Assembly: GCA_030427735.1 (NCBI GenBank)
Contig: JAUIBP010000009.1
Coordinates: 86,002 to 150,001 of the forward strand
DNA: 64,000 bases
From: Bacteroidia bacterium
GTDB lineage: Bacteria > Bacteroidota > Bacteroidia > Flavobacteriales > Flavobacteriaceae
Reading direction: 5' to 3'
Part shown: positions 1 through 9,810 of the stretch, piece after piece
How the letters are laid out: each line of letters opens with the position of its first letter
Position numbering within the stretch: the first letter of the stretch is position 1
Translations under genes and position numbers: made by a program
The notes under the pieces: model-generated
The model's input: the letters and a program-made list of their open reading frames with translations, nothing else
The model's database searches: none
What the model was told of the DNA's origin: nothing

Positions 1-2
1 TC

Positions 3-2978
3 ATGAGGTTGGTTTCGGATGGTTTTATTTTAAAACGGGAAGATCGGTCTAAAAAGGATCTTTATATTCAGTTACTAGATTATAACGGACTTCAAAACGC
101 TTTAGAAGTCGATAATCATGTTTTGCAGAACCAGGCCGCAGAGCCAAATAATAACTATCCTAAAACAGATGTTAATTGCTATAAATTTGTTACACAACAA
201 GAAATTATAGGCTACGAAAAGCGCATTCCAGATGGTATTTTATACATCAACGGATTACCGCTAGTCGTGTTCGAGTTTAAATCGACCATTCGAGAAGAAG
301 CTACATTATTTCAAGCATACGAGCAGTTAACTGTGCGTTACCAAAGAGATATTCCAGAACTATTTAAATACAATGCTTTTTGTGTGTTGAGCGATGGAGT
401 AAATTCTAAAGCAGGATCATTTTTCGCAGGTTACGATTTTTATTACGCCTGGCGAAAAATTTCGGGAGACGATATCAAGGAAGTCGATGGTATACAGGCC
501 ATGTATACGATGGTGAAAGGGATGTTTGATAAAAATAGATTACGCGATATTATTCGAAACTTTATTTATTTTCCTGATACGTCTAAAAAAGATGAAAAAA
601 TTGTCTGTCGTTATCCGCAGTATTATGCTGCCACAAAATTGTATACCAATGTTGTAAAGCAACAAAAGCCGTTGGGAGACGGTAAAGGAGGGACTTATTT
701 TGGCGCTACAGGTTGTGGTAAAAGTTATACCATGTTGTTTTTAACGCGTTTATTAATGCGAAGCGCTCATTTTGCCAGTCCTACCATTGTGTTGATTACG
801 GACAGAACGGATTTGGACGATCAATTATCTAGCCAGTTTCAGAATGCTAAAGGTTATATAGGCGATAATAATGTGATTAGTGTTGAAAGCAGAGCAGAGC
901 TTCGGGAAAAACTACAAGGACGACAAAGTGGTGGTGTGTTTTTAACCACCATACACAAGTTTACTGAAGATACCGAATTACTAACCGATAGAACCAATGT
1001 GGTGTGTATTTCGGATGAAGCCCACCGCAGCCAGATCAATCTGGAACAAAAGGTTAAAATTACCGAAAAGGGTGTAAAGAAAACCTATGGATTTGCAAAA
1101 TACCTTCATGATTCCTTACCAAATGCCACTTTTGTAGGCTTTACAGGAACGCCAGTAGACGCGACTTTAGATGTGTTCGGTGATATTGTAGATTCCTATA
1201 CTATGACGGAGTCTGTAAACGATGAAATTACTGTACGTTTGGTGTATGAAGGTCGTGCAGCAAAAGTGTTGCTAAATAGTACTAAGTTACAGGAAATTGA
1301 AGAGTACTACAGTCAATGTGAAGCCGATGGTGCTAATGAATATCAGATAGAGGAAAGTAAGAAGGCCACCACGAATATGAATGTCATTCTTGGCGATCCT
1401 GACAGAATTAAAGCTGTAGCCGAAGATTTTGTGAAGCATTATGAAAAACGTTTAGAAGAAGGGGCGACCGTAAAGGGGAAAGCCATGTTTGTGTGTAGTA
1501 ACAGACAAATCGCTTTTGAGTTTTATAAAAATGTGTTGGAACTCCGTCCAGCATGGGGTGAAGTGCGGGCTTGTGAAGCTGGTGCAGAACTGACCGAAAA
1601 GGAACAAAAAGAAATTTTACCTATAGAACGTGTGAAAATGATCATGACCAGAGGTAAGGATGATGCTAAGGAGTTATGGGATTTATTAGGAACTAAAGAG
1701 TATCGTAAAGAACTGGACAGACAGTTTAAAAACAGTAAATCTAATTTTAAAATTGCTATTGTGGTGGATATGTGGTTGACTGGTTTCGACGTACCGTTTT
1801 TAGATACCATTTATATCGATAAGCCTATCCAGCGTCATAACCTGATTCAGACCATTTCGAGAGTGAACAGAAAATTTAAAGGCAAGAAGAAGGGGTTAGT
1901 AGTAGATTATATTGGTATTAAAAAGCAAATGAATCTAGCCTTGGCGCAATACAGCAAGGCCGATAGTCAGAATATTGAAGATGTAGAAACATCTGTGGTG
2001 GTGGTGAAAGATCATCTGGATTTATTGGAAAAGCTGTTTCATAAGTTTGATGCGTCTGATTATTTTAACGGATCGTCGGTAGCGCAATTAAACACTTTAA
2101 ATCTGGCTTCGGAGTTTGTTTTGCAAACTGAGCAAACAGAAAAACGGTTTATGCAAATGACCAAGCGTTTAAAAGCGGCCTATGATGTTTGTGTAGGTAG
2201 TGAAAAATTAACGCAGAAACATCGCGATTATATCCATTTTTATTTAGCCGTGCGTTCTATTGTGTTTAAACTGACGAAAGGAACGGCGCCAGATATAGCA
2301 CAAATGAATGCCAGAGTTCGGGAAATGATGAAGGAAGCTTTGGCTAGTGATGGGGTAGAAGAGATTTTTAAGTTAGGGGATGAAAGCGAATCTCAAATCG
2401 ATATTTTTGATGCAGATTATATCGATCGTATCAATAAAATTAAACTACCAAATACCAAAATCCAGATCCTGAAAAATCTATTGGCTAAAGTGATTGAAGA
2501 GTTTAAAAAAGTGAATAAATCCAGAGGAACAGACTTTTCAAAGAAAATGCAGGCCTTAGTTGAAAAATATAACGAACGTAAAGAACAGGATGTGTTTAAC
2601 GCCGAAGAATTTGATATCATTGCCACAGAACTAACAGAACTTATCATTGCAATAAAACAGGAATTTAGTGCAGGTGATGATTTAGGAATTAGTTTCGAAG
2701 AAAAGTCGTTTTACGATATCCTTAAAACCTTAGCTCATAAATACGATTTTGAATACCCTGATGATAAATTGGTATACCTGTCTAAAGAAGTCAAGAAAAT
2801 AGTAGACGACAAATCCAAATACACCGACTGGAGCAAACGCGATGATATAAAAGCTGAATTAAAAGTAGATTTAATAATTTTACTTGGCGAAAATGATTAC
2901 CCACCTGTAGACCGAGACGAGGTGTACAAGGAAATTTTTGAGCAGGCCGAGAACTTTAAGAAGTATCAGAGGGTATGA
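3..2978 (+). CDS. hsdR: Type I restriction enzyme, R (motor/nuclease) subunit, 5' end outside window
   Basis: ATP-dependent translocase and endonuclease subunit of a type I restriction-modification complex; it would act with HsdM and HsdS on unmethylated DNA. Visible in order: a PD-(D/E)XK nuclease core (D77, E91-x-K93), Walker A GATGCGKS at about 234-241, DEAH at 338-341 and the SF2 motif FTGTP near 380, then a helical C-terminus. The 991 residues fall slightly short of the usual 1000-1100, and the frame is open to the window edge, so the ATG at base 3 is probably an internal Met and the gene starts upstream. No hsdM or hsdS is visible; they would lie to the left. Family call is secure. Confidence 0.95.
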   Translation: MRLVSDGFILKREDRSKKDLYIQLLDYNGLQNALEVDNHVLQNQAAEPNNNYPKTDVNCYKFVTQQEIIGYEKRIPDGILYINGLPLVVFEFKSTIREEATLFQAYEQLTVRYQRDIPELFKYNAFCVLSDGVNSKAGSFFAGYDFYYAWRKISGDDIKEVDGIQAMYTMVKGMFDKNRLRDIIRNFIYFPDTSKKDEKIVCRYPQYYAATKLYTNVVKQQKPLGDGKGGTYFGATGCGKSYTMLFLTRLLMRSAHFASPTIVLITDRTDLDDQLSSQFQNAKGYIGDNNVISVESRAELREKLQGRQSGGVFLTTIHKFTEDTELLTDRTNVVCISDEAHRSQINLEQKVKITEKGVKKTYGFAKYLHDSLPNATFVGFTGTPVDATLDVFGDIVDSYTMTESVNDEITVRLVYEGRAAKVLLNSTKLQEIEEYYSQCEADGANEYQIEESKKATTNMNVILGDPDRIKAVAEDFVKHYEKRLEEGATVKGKAMFVCSNRQIAFEFYKNVLELRPAWGEVRACEAGAELTEKEQKEILPIERVKMIMTRGKDDAKELWDLLGTKEYRKELDRQFKNSKSNFKIAIVVDMWLTGFDVPFLDTIYIDKPIQRHNLIQTISRVNRKFKGKKKGLVVDYIGIKKQMNLALAQYSKADSQNIEDVETSVVVVKDHLDLLEKLFHKFDASDYFNGSSVAQLNTLNLASEFVLQTEQTEKRFMQMTKRLKAAYDVCVGSEKLTQKHRDYIHFYLAVRSIVFKLTKGTAPDIAQMNARVREMMKEALASDGVEEIFKLGDESESQIDIFDADYIDRINKIKLPNTKIQILKNLLAKVIEEFKKVNKSRGTDFSKKMQALVEKYNERKEQDVFNAEEFDIIATELTELIIAIKQEFSAGDDLGISFEEKSFYDILKTLAHKYDFEYPDDKLVYLSKEVKKIVDDKSKYTDWSKRDDIKAELKVDLIILLGENDYPPVDRDEVYKEIFEQAENFKKYQRV

Positions 2979-3094
2979 TGCTATTGATCGTAAGTGATAG
3001 AAATAAATTTCAATATAGTTTTTAATATTGAATATCGGGTATTAAGTGATTTAGCTGTTGTTTTGTTTATTTTAGTTGGTTTAACTATACAATT

Positions 3095-3556
3095 ATGGAT
3101 ACTATTTTACAATCTCTAAAAACAGGTAAATCAGATGTGCTTAAAACGCTAAGTTTGTATAGAGCACAGGGGGTTGATATTCAGCTACTAAATATAGATG
3201 CCGATAACGTATTAAAAGTCAAAGTTTCCCAGAGTCGATTGATAAATGGTTATATATTAAATCAAAAACAATTAGTTGAACGAGGTAAAAAAGCTTTTGA
3301 GCCTACAGGTTTGAAAATAATAGTTGTACCCGTTGTGTTTTCTCTTCAGGTGGATAGTATAACCTTGGATTGGATTGAATGTAAAATGAAAGAATTTGGT
3401 TTAAAACGCAAGGATTTAATAAAGCAACTAGCTATAGACAAATCTAGTTTAAGTTTAATATTGAAAGGCAAAAGGGAATTGTCTAAGCCTATGCGTGCGA
3501 CTTTCTATTATTACTTTTTAACTTATGAGTTAAACAGGGACTTTAGAGAGTTTTAA
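3095..3556 (+). CDS. Small protein with C-terminal HTH
   Basis: 153 aa, no signal peptide. The last 50 residues (KRKDLIKQLAIDKSSLSLIL) read as an XRE-like helix-turn-helix, with SSLSLIL as the likely recognition helix; the first 100 residues match nothing I know. It follows hsdR by about 115 bp on the same strand and converges on rtcB. A DNA-binding regulator is likely, perhaps local to the restriction locus; the target is unknown. The ATG at 3095 is the only reasonable start. Confidence 0.7.
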   Translation: MDTILQSLKTGKSDVLKTLSLYRAQGVDIQLLNIDADNVLKVKVSQSRLINGYILNQKQLVERGKKAFEPTGLKIIVVPVVFSLQVDSITLDWIECKMKEFGLKRKDLIKQLAIDKSSLSLILKGKRELSKPMRATFYYYFLTYELNRDFREF

Positions 3557-3631
3557 TTAATTTGGGATTCGAATTATTCATTAAGATCATAATTAATGAG
3601 ATAAAAATGCAATTTTGTATAAAAATATCAA

Positions 3632-3660
3632 ACCGTAGACTTAAATTTTAAATCTACGGT
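3632..3660. terminator. Bidirectional terminator-like hairpin between convergent genes
   Basis: Perfect 8-bp arms ACCGTAGA (3632-3639) and TCTACGGT (3653-3660), extended inward by TTAAA/TTTAA. It sits in the gap between the HTH gene and rtcB, which converge, so it can end transcription from both sides. Confidence 0.6.
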
Positions 3661-3665
3661 AGCTA

Positions 3666-5111
<1,446 letters not shown>

Positions 5112-5160
5112 TTAATAGTATAGCACTATCATTGTTTAATATTGATAACAAATTTGAAAT

Positions 5161-5189
5161 ATAACTACGCAATTAATTTGCGTAGTTAT
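5161..5189. promoter_or_regulatory. 29-bp palindrome, candidate operator of the rtcB/WYL pair
   Basis: Perfect 12-bp arms ATAACTACGCAA (5161-5172) and TTGCGTAGTTAT (5178-5189) around 5 bases. It lies in the only intergenic space shared by divergent rtcB and the WYL gene, ending 35 bp before the WYL ATG. Size and place fit a dimeric regulator site; binding by the WYL protein is inferred. Confidence 0.65.
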
Positions 5190-5224
5190 TTGTTTTGTTT
5201 AATTTTCTTGAAATATTTAAGACA

Positions 5225-6238
5225 ATGGCTCAAAATAAAAATGCATTAATCCGATACAAAACGATAGATAAGTGCTTACAGAATCACTTTAGGGCATGGA
5301 TGCTAGACGATTTAATTGAAGCTTGTTCTCAGGCTTTGTATGAGTATGAAGGGCGCAGTGTAAATGTTAGTAAGCGTACGGTTCAATTGGATATTCAACT
5401 CATGAGAAGTGATAAATTGGGATATAATGCGCCCATTGAAGTCTATGAAAAAAAGTATTATCGCTATTCCGATCCAAATTTTTCTATTACAAATATTCCA
5501 ATCTCAGAAACAGATATGAAGGTACTTTCTGAAACCATAGCCATGCTAAAGCAGTTTCAGGATTTTTCGTTATTTGGGGAATTGAAAGGACTATTCAATA
5601 AGTTGGAGGATAAAATTTATACCGAAAAAACGAATAAGTTTTCAATCATTCACTTAGATAAAAATGAAGATTTAAAAGGGTTGGAGTTTTTAGATGAAAT
5701 TTACCAGGCCGTCATAAAGGAAGTGGTATTACTGATAAAATATAAGCCATTTAAATCGACGCACCCCAGTATCATAGTTTTTCATCCTTATTTTCTAAAG
5801 GAATTTAATAACAGATGGTTTGTTGTCGGTAAACCGCATGCTGAAGATCGATTACTTACCTTAGCATTAGACCGTGTTGTGTCCATCGATTATAATTTCA
5901 ATCTTAAATATCAACCGACTGATTTAAACCCTGATACTTATTATAAAAACACTATAGGAGTAACGGTGTTGGATCATCACAACCTAAAGCACGTACGATT
6001 AAAAATTGACAGAAAAAATGCGCCCTATGTTTTAACCAAGCCCTTACATAATTCTCAAACCGTTTTAAGTACGAATCCAGATGGCAGTGTAGTTATAGAA
6101 ATAGTTGTGCATTTAAATTTTGAGTTGGAACGTCTTATTCTAGGATTTGGAGATGCTATTGAAGTACTGTCTCCAAAACAGTTGAAACTTAAAATAATTA
6201 AGAAATTAAATGCGGCTTTAAACCATTACGGTATATAA
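5225..6238 (+). CDS. WYL-domain transcriptional regulator
   Basis: 337 aa from the ATG at 5225; an in-frame TTG at 5195 exists but would start inside the promoter next to the palindrome. The N-terminus (about 1-65) is winged-helix-like (RYKTIDKCLQN, TVQLDIQLMR), a linker follows, then a WYL-type beta domain (about 150-230, YKPFKSTHPSIIVFHPYFL and NNRWFVVG) and a C-terminal WCX-like part ending in GFGDAIEVLSPKQLK. WYL regulators respond to nucleic-acid ligands in several systems (PafBC, DriD). Divergent pairing with rtcB suggests it senses RNA or DNA breaks and drives the ligase. Family call firm, ligand inferred. Confidence 0.88.
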   Translation: MAQNKNALIRYKTIDKCLQNHFRAWMLDDLIEACSQALYEYEGRSVNVSKRTVQLDIQLMRSDKLGYNAPIEVYEKKYYRYSDPNFSITNIPISETDMKVLSETIAMLKQFQDFSLFGELKGLFNKLEDKIYTEKTNKFSIIHLDKNEDLKGLEFLDEIYQAVIKEVVLLIKYKPFKSTHPSIIVFHPYFLKEFNNRWFVVGKPHAEDRLLTLALDRVVSIDYNFNLKYQPTDLNPDTYYKNTIGVTVLDHHNLKHVRLKIDRKNAPYVLTKPLHNSQTVLSTNPDGSVVIEIVVHLNFELERLILGFGDAIEVLSPKQLKLKIIKKLNAALNHYGI

Positions 6239-6366
6239 TTAATTGGTTGATTTAATATGAAATAGCGTTTGTGTTCGAAGAAATTATCAAGTTTAGTGAA
6301 TAGGGAAATACATATTACATATACAATATTTAACAAAGTTAAACCCGCAACATATTTCTCGGAAAA

Positions 6367-6387
6367 GGGACGGCATAAAGCCGTTCC
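6367..6387. repeat. Hairpin in the gap between the WYL gene and the element
   Basis: GGGACGGC (6367-6374) pairs with GCCGTTCC (6380-6387) with one G-U wobble. No following T-run is seen, so it is not a clean terminator. The 6239-6479 gap is where chromosomal-type genes give way to conjugation-associated genes, but I see no att site. Confidence 0.35.
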
Positions 6388-6433
6388 TGCGTCACTATTT
6401 ATTCCGTTTCCTTTCCACTCCAAAATGTTGTCT

Positions 6434-6441
6434 TACGTTTG
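6434..6441 (+). promoter_or_regulatory. Bacteroidota-type -7 promoter box
   Basis: TACGTTTG matches the Bacteroidota -7 consensus TAnnTTTG and lies 39 bp before the ATG at 6480, a suitable distance for the first gene of the element. The -33 TTTG box is not convincing. Confidence 0.35.
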
Positions 6442-6479
6442 GTGATAGCTCCATATTGTTTAATCTAAATATTTAAATT

Positions 6480-6884
6480 ATGGAAGCAAAAACAAAACCA
6501 AGCAACAATGGTATTCAGGAGAAAACCACAGTTAAAAAGGATGTTCAAAAGCAACTCACCAATGCAGCCATTGGTAAGGGTGAAGCAAAACCTGCCACTC
6601 CAGTGGCCAAGACAGAAATCAATTTGGATGACCGCATTCAAAAGTTTGAAAAGTTAAAGGGCTTGGCGACCCAACGGGAGCGTCTTACCGAAACCCTGAA
6701 CGACCTGACCAAATTTAATTACAATCAGGATGGCTCGGCCTCTTTTCAAATTCGTGATTCGCACCATTTGGAATTCAAGACCACGAATTCAAACCTAATC
6801 AAATTGGTGACGACACACTTGCAATTGACCTTGGAACAGCGTAAGGCTGAAATTGAATCCGCAATTGTAGCTTTCGAGCTTTAA
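6480..6884 (+). CDS. Conjugation-module protein of unknown function
   Basis: 134 aa, soluble, with a Lys-rich disordered first 45 residues and then a helical segment (DRIQKFEKLKGLATQRERL) and a C-terminal helical region. I recognise the general type from Bacteroidota conjugative elements but know of no assigned function. It is followed by a good terminator, so it forms its own transcription unit ahead of the DUF932-type gene. Confidence 0.65.
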   Translation: MEAKTKPSNNGIQEKTTVKKDVQKQLTNAAIGKGEAKPATPVAKTEINLDDRIQKFEKLKGLATQRERLTETLNDLTKFNYNQDGSASFQIRDSHHLEFKTTNSNLIKLVTTHLQLTLEQRKAEIESAIVAFEL

Positions 6885-6910
6885 GTGAGCAACCGTTCAC
6901 AATGTTTCAA

Positions 6911-6940
6911 GCCTGCCCAGCACTTTGGGTGGGCTTTTTT
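6911..6940 (+). terminator. Rho-independent terminator
   Basis: Stem GCCTGCCCA (6911-6919) with TGGGTGGGC (6926-6934), nine pairs including two G-U, followed by six T (6935-6940). It lies 27 bp after the stop of the 134-aa gene. Confidence 0.8.
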
Positions 6941-6971
6941 ACTTACATGTTAAATTAAAAAACAAATTCCA

Positions 6972-7811
6972 ATGTACTTAAATCAATTACAACACGATGA
7001 CCTTTACGTGCCAACCGCTGTGGTACCATTAAAGGATTTGACCCAAATGCCAACGCGTAGAGGTCTTGAACAGGCTATAATCTCCAATGGTAGGATTGTA
7101 AATGTAGTCTCAAAATCATATGGCCATATTCCAAATGACCTGTTTTTTAAACAGGCGGAACAATTGTTACACGATGCGGAATTATCTTTTGAGACGCGCA
7201 GTATCAATAGGGAAGACCGTTCCTTTGTGATGGATATCATCATCAAGGACGCCAATCAGTTTACCGTAAAGCATGAAGCAGATGCCATACTACCTATGTT
7301 GCGTTTTAAAAACTCGTATGACGGAAGTGAAAGGACTTCGGGACACTTTGGATTTTATAGAAAAATCTGTAACAATGGACTACATGTTGCACAATCGGAA
7401 ATCGACTTTGCTATTAAGCACAATAAGAACAATACGACCTTAATACTTCCGAAATTAAATCACCTGTTCCAAAAGTTCTTGGATAATGAGTTTTATAGCA
7501 TAGTCGATAAGTTTAACCGCATGAAATCCGTTAAGATTATGGATACCGAAGCTTTTGTAAAGGCTGTATTGGAAGAGCATAAATTGTTTCGCTATGAATG
7601 TAGTGATACCAATGATAATCCATCCAAGCGTTCGCGGATGGTTATCGATATTATAGACCATGAGTCACTACTGCTTCAAGAATCTCCAAACCTCTGGTTA
7701 GGTTATAATGCGTTTAATGAGGTGCTTCATAATACCTTAAAACGTAGTTTTTCCCAACAGGAACGTCTGGATAGAAGACTCTTTGATACGGTATTGAACA
7801 TGGCAACATAG
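6972..7811 (+). CDS. DUF932-type phage/plasmid protein
   Basis: 279 aa, soluble. The blocks RRGLEQAIISNGRIVNVVSK near the N-terminus, MLRFKNSYDGS and GFYRKICNNGL resemble the DUF932 / phage-plasmid-like protein family carried by mobile elements, where it is often expressed early; its biochemical role is not established. Here it precedes the structured region and ssb, consistent with a DNA-maintenance role. Family call moderately confident from motifs only. Confidence 0.7.
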   Translation: MYLNQLQHDDLYVPTAVVPLKDLTQMPTRRGLEQAIISNGRIVNVVSKSYGHIPNDLFFKQAEQLLHDAELSFETRSINREDRSFVMDIIIKDANQFTVKHEADAILPMLRFKNSYDGSERTSGHFGFYRKICNNGLHVAQSEIDFAIKHNKNNTTLILPKLNHLFQKFLDNEFYSIVDKFNRMKSVKIMDTEAFVKAVLEEHKLFRYECSDTNDNPSKRSRMVIDIIDHESLLLQESPNLWLGYNAFNEVLHNTLKRSFSQQERLDRRLFDTVLNMAT

Positions 7812-8208
7812 TCATAACCAAGGTTGCTCCAGTACCTTAAACTGGAGATTTACGGGATAATAGGCAAAGGCCAACAAGACCAAGACCATGGGATGCCGTA
7901 TGCACTGTATCCCCCGGTATAGGACGTGTTGGCTAAGGTCTTGAACCTCTCTTATTTCGTTTTAAAGTTTGTAATCATGAAATGAGGTCTTACATAGCAT
8001 TAGCCTTCAAATAATTAAGAATGTAAAGAGACGTTCGCTTTTTAAGCGGTAGCGGTACCCCGCTGCGTTTGGGTTCATGAAGCACATGACCACGACATTC
8101 CGCTCGGCTGCATGTCGGATCAAGAGCTTCATGAAAAGGTCTTGAACAGCCCTATGGCGCTACACTCCTTCATACCGTTACCTTGCCACATGGGGCAAGA
8201 CACAGTAT
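7812..8208. other. Structured non-coding region, possible replication/transfer control region
   Basis: About 400 bp with no convincing gene and visibly higher GC than its surroundings. It contains a GCCAACA/TGTTGGC inverted pair (7870-7876, 7927-7933), a TTCATGAAGC/GCTTCATGAA pair (8074-8083, 8126-8135) and a 12-nt direct repeat AAGGTCTTGAAC (7935-7946, 8136-8147). Such density suggests a structured RNA or a protein-bound origin-like site; nothing identifies which. Confidence 0.45.
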
Positions 8209-8364
8209 TCAGGAGCCGCCCCAAAGGGCAGTTCGCCTAGTATTTTCGGTTTTGAACATGTTTGTTCTGTTGCCATCAATGCTGTATTTCAATACGTGCA
8301 TTTCGTCTACTTCCAGAGCCACCCTGTACTCTTTTTTGGTCAGCAAAATAACAACATTTTTCAT
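8209..8364 (-). CDS. Micro-ORF, 51 aa
   Basis: Reads from ATG 8364 to TGA 8209 and begins MKNVVILLTKKEYRVALEVD. Mixed charged and hydrophobic composition is protein-like, unlike the opposite strand. It is divergent from the 58-aa micro-ORF at 8416, and the two start regions are near-mirror copies (16 of 17 bases). No family recognised; could be an element-encoded regulator or spurious. Confidence 0.4.
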   Translation of the reverse strand: MKNVVILLTKKEYRVALEVDEMHVLKYSIDGNRTNMFKTENTRRTALWGGS

Positions 8365-8429
8365 GGTACGACTGCATAACCGGTCGCGTACCGCTCCCTT
8401 TTATAAGTCTTAACCATGAAAAATATTGT
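8351..8429. promoter_or_regulatory. Mirror-image start regions of two divergent micro-ORFs
   Basis: ACAACATTTTTCATGGT (8351-8367) is the reverse complement of ACCATGAAAAATATTGT (8413-8429) with one mismatch, so both micro-ORFs begin with almost the same bases. An inner GGTACG/CGTACC pair adds symmetry. This could be a divergent promoter/operator or a cruciform-forming site. Confidence 0.45.
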
Positions 8430-8592
8430 GAAATATCCAGCAACAAAAAAAGGTGACAGTGACGGCTCTATGGGAAGTAAATCAAAAGCAACTATTATGA
8501 AATCATACAGCATCAATAAAACGGCAACAGAACAACAGTTAAAAACAAAACAAAAGGAAAACGTTCTGGATATAATAAGTAAATCAATTTAA
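8416..8592 (+). CDS. Micro-ORF upstream of ssb, 58 aa
   Basis: ATG 8416 to TAA 8592. Lys/Ser/Thr-rich, begins MKNIVKYPATKKG and ends in a short hydrophobic segment LDIISKSI. It stops 24 bp before the ssb ATG, so it could be co-transcribed with it. No family recognised; a real but small element gene is possible. Confidence 0.4.
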   Translation: MKNIVKYPATKKGDSDGSMGSKSKATIMKSYSINKTATEQQLKTKQKENVLDIISKSI

Positions 8593-8616
8593 TATTAATT
8601 TTTAAATCTTTTCATT

Positions 8617-8964
8617 ATGGGAACTATTAAAAACCATGTACAGTTAATTGGAAACATTGGACAGGATCCAATTATAACCACGCTAGAGAGCGGCAAGAAA
8701 GTAGCACGATTTTCTTTGGCTACCAATGAGCATTACAAAAATGCTAAGGGCGAAAAACAGACCGAAACCAGTTGGCACACCATTGTGGCCTGGGGGCGTA
8801 CTGCGGATATTATTGAGAAATATACATCCAAAGGTAAAGAGGTTGGAGTTGTAGGGAAATTGAAATCCCGTAGCTATGAAACCAAGGACGGACAAACACA
8901 GTATGTGATAGAGGTCGTAGTAGATGATATTCTACTGATGGGAGCTAAGCCCGATAAGGACTAA
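8617..8964 (+). CDS. ssb: Single-stranded DNA-binding protein
   Basis: 115 aa OB-fold protein. It shows the family start (NHVQLIGNIGQDP), the core ETSWHTIVAWGRTADI and the strand VGVVGKLKSRSYE. It is shorter than chromosomal SSB and ends KPDKD, lacking the acidic DDDIPF-type tail that recruits partner proteins; this is common in element-borne SSBs, which protect transferred single strands. It has its own terminator. Confidence 0.95.
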   Translation: MGTIKNHVQLIGNIGQDPIITTLESGKKVARFSLATNEHYKNAKGEKQTETSWHTIVAWGRTADIIEKYTSKGKEVGVVGKLKSRSYETKDGQTQYVIEVVVDDILLMGAKPDKD

Positions 8965-8979
8965 TCCCCAAGTATTTCA

Positions 8980-9010
8980 AGAGGGAGCAAACCCTAAACT
9001 CCCTCTTTAT
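8980..9010 (+). terminator. Terminator of ssb
   Basis: Perfect stem AGAGGGAG (8980-8987) with CTCCCTCT (8999-9006), followed by TTATT. Confidence 0.75.
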
Positions 9011-9034
9011 TAATTCACCTTAATTCTTTTAACA

Positions 9035-9415
9035 ATGAATTCTAATAGTAACACTTTGGAAACCGCCCTACAACAGTTTATTGGGTCGTCGGTATTTTAT
9101 CGTATCCCTTTAATTAATCTTAAAATTACTGAGGGTATTGCCTATTTGGCTGAACATGGCCACTGTCATTGGTTTGTTAACGACGCCTTAATTATGTGTA
9201 AAGGGCTTCAACACAAATGCCCCTTTATAGTAATAGATTTTAAACGCCTGACCCAACAGGAACAACAGGGTCGAGGTTATGAGGCTCAAGTAAACTATAG
9301 TGATGGCAATGCAAATGTATTGGAAACGCAACCCTATAAAATCACGGACTTTCCCATGGACTCGTTGCGTATGTATTTTGTAAATGAAATGCTGATGTTA
9401 CCTCGGGAATATTAA
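9035..9415 (+). CDS. DUF6876-like small protein
   Basis: 126 aa, soluble. The central segment (GIAYLAEHGHCHWFVNDALI) and the Gln-rich stretch near residues 73-79 resemble the DUF6876 family found on Bacteroidota mobile elements; function unknown. It lies between ssb and the mobilisation genes and is closed by its own hairpin terminator. Confidence 0.6.
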   Translation: MNSNSNTLETALQQFIGSSVFYRIPLINLKITEGIAYLAEHGHCHWFVNDALIMCKGLQHKCPFIVIDFKRLTQQEQQGRGYEAQVNYSDGNANVLETQPYKITDFPMDSLRMYFVNEMLMLPREY

Positions 9416-9439
9416 ACCGGGGAGCGATTAATAGCGATA

Positions 9440-9476
9440 AAGGAGTTTTTTAAACCACTAAAAAGCTCCTTTTATT
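9440..9476 (+). terminator. Terminator of the DUF6876-like gene
   Basis: Imperfect stem AGGAG-TTTTTTA pairing with TAAAAAG-CTCCT (9441-9470) followed by TTTATTTT. Confidence 0.65.
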
Positions 9477-9560
9477 TTGCGCAATTTGCAAAGAAATATG
9501 CCTTTGGATCGCTAATATTTTAAAGCGTTTGTTTCGTACTCTTAAAATGTTAAGGAATAG

Positions 9561-9632
9561 TGATTCCGAAGCAGACCTGTACTATCTTAAGATACGGCTG
9601 GTCGGAATTTTGTCCCGCTCGCGCGGGACGAA
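9561..9632. other. Candidate oriT with nested inverted repeats
   Basis: ATTCCGA (9563-9569) pairs with TCGGAAT (9602-9608), enclosing a perfect 12-bp palindrome TATCTTAAGATA (9583-9594). A perfect hairpin GTCCCGC-TCGC-GCGGGAC follows at 9612-9629. The block lies just upstream of the mobilisation genes, where oriT sits in related elements. The nic site cannot be pinned by eye. Confidence 0.45.
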
Positions 9633-9752
9633 ATGGAGGAGCAAGAGGGTAACCCGCAACGGCGTGGTTACAGTGATTTTAAATAATGCAACACACTGAT
9701 TGTTAGTAAGTTACGATTGTGTGTGGAGTTTTGAACTGAAATCAGCTCCTTG

Positions 9753-9809
9753 TTTTTTACTAAAAAACGTTTCCAGCCCAATAAAATCAAAGGATTTTTT
9801 ACTAAAAAA
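9753..9809. promoter_or_regulatory. Twin palindromes upstream of the bfmA-like gene
   Basis: TTTTTTACTAAAAAA occurs twice, at 9753-9767 and 9795-9809; each is palindromic about its central base. The starts are 42 bp apart, four helical turns, so two dimers would bind the same face. The second copy ends one base before the ATG at 9811, so binding would block expression. Confidence 0.5.
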
Positions 9810-9810
9810 G

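Noticed and set aside
6226..6423. 65-codon minus-strand frame between WYL and the element
   Set aside because: Starts inside non-coding DNA and its 3' end overlaps the end of the WYL gene; composition is unlike a protein.
8183..8413. Plus-strand frame of 76 codons upstream of ssb
   Set aside because: It lies on the opposite strand of the better micro-ORF at 8209-8364 and has a shadow-like composition.
9700..9810. Longer start for the bfmA-like protein
   Set aside because: The extension would code through both palindromes and does not resemble the family N-terminus.
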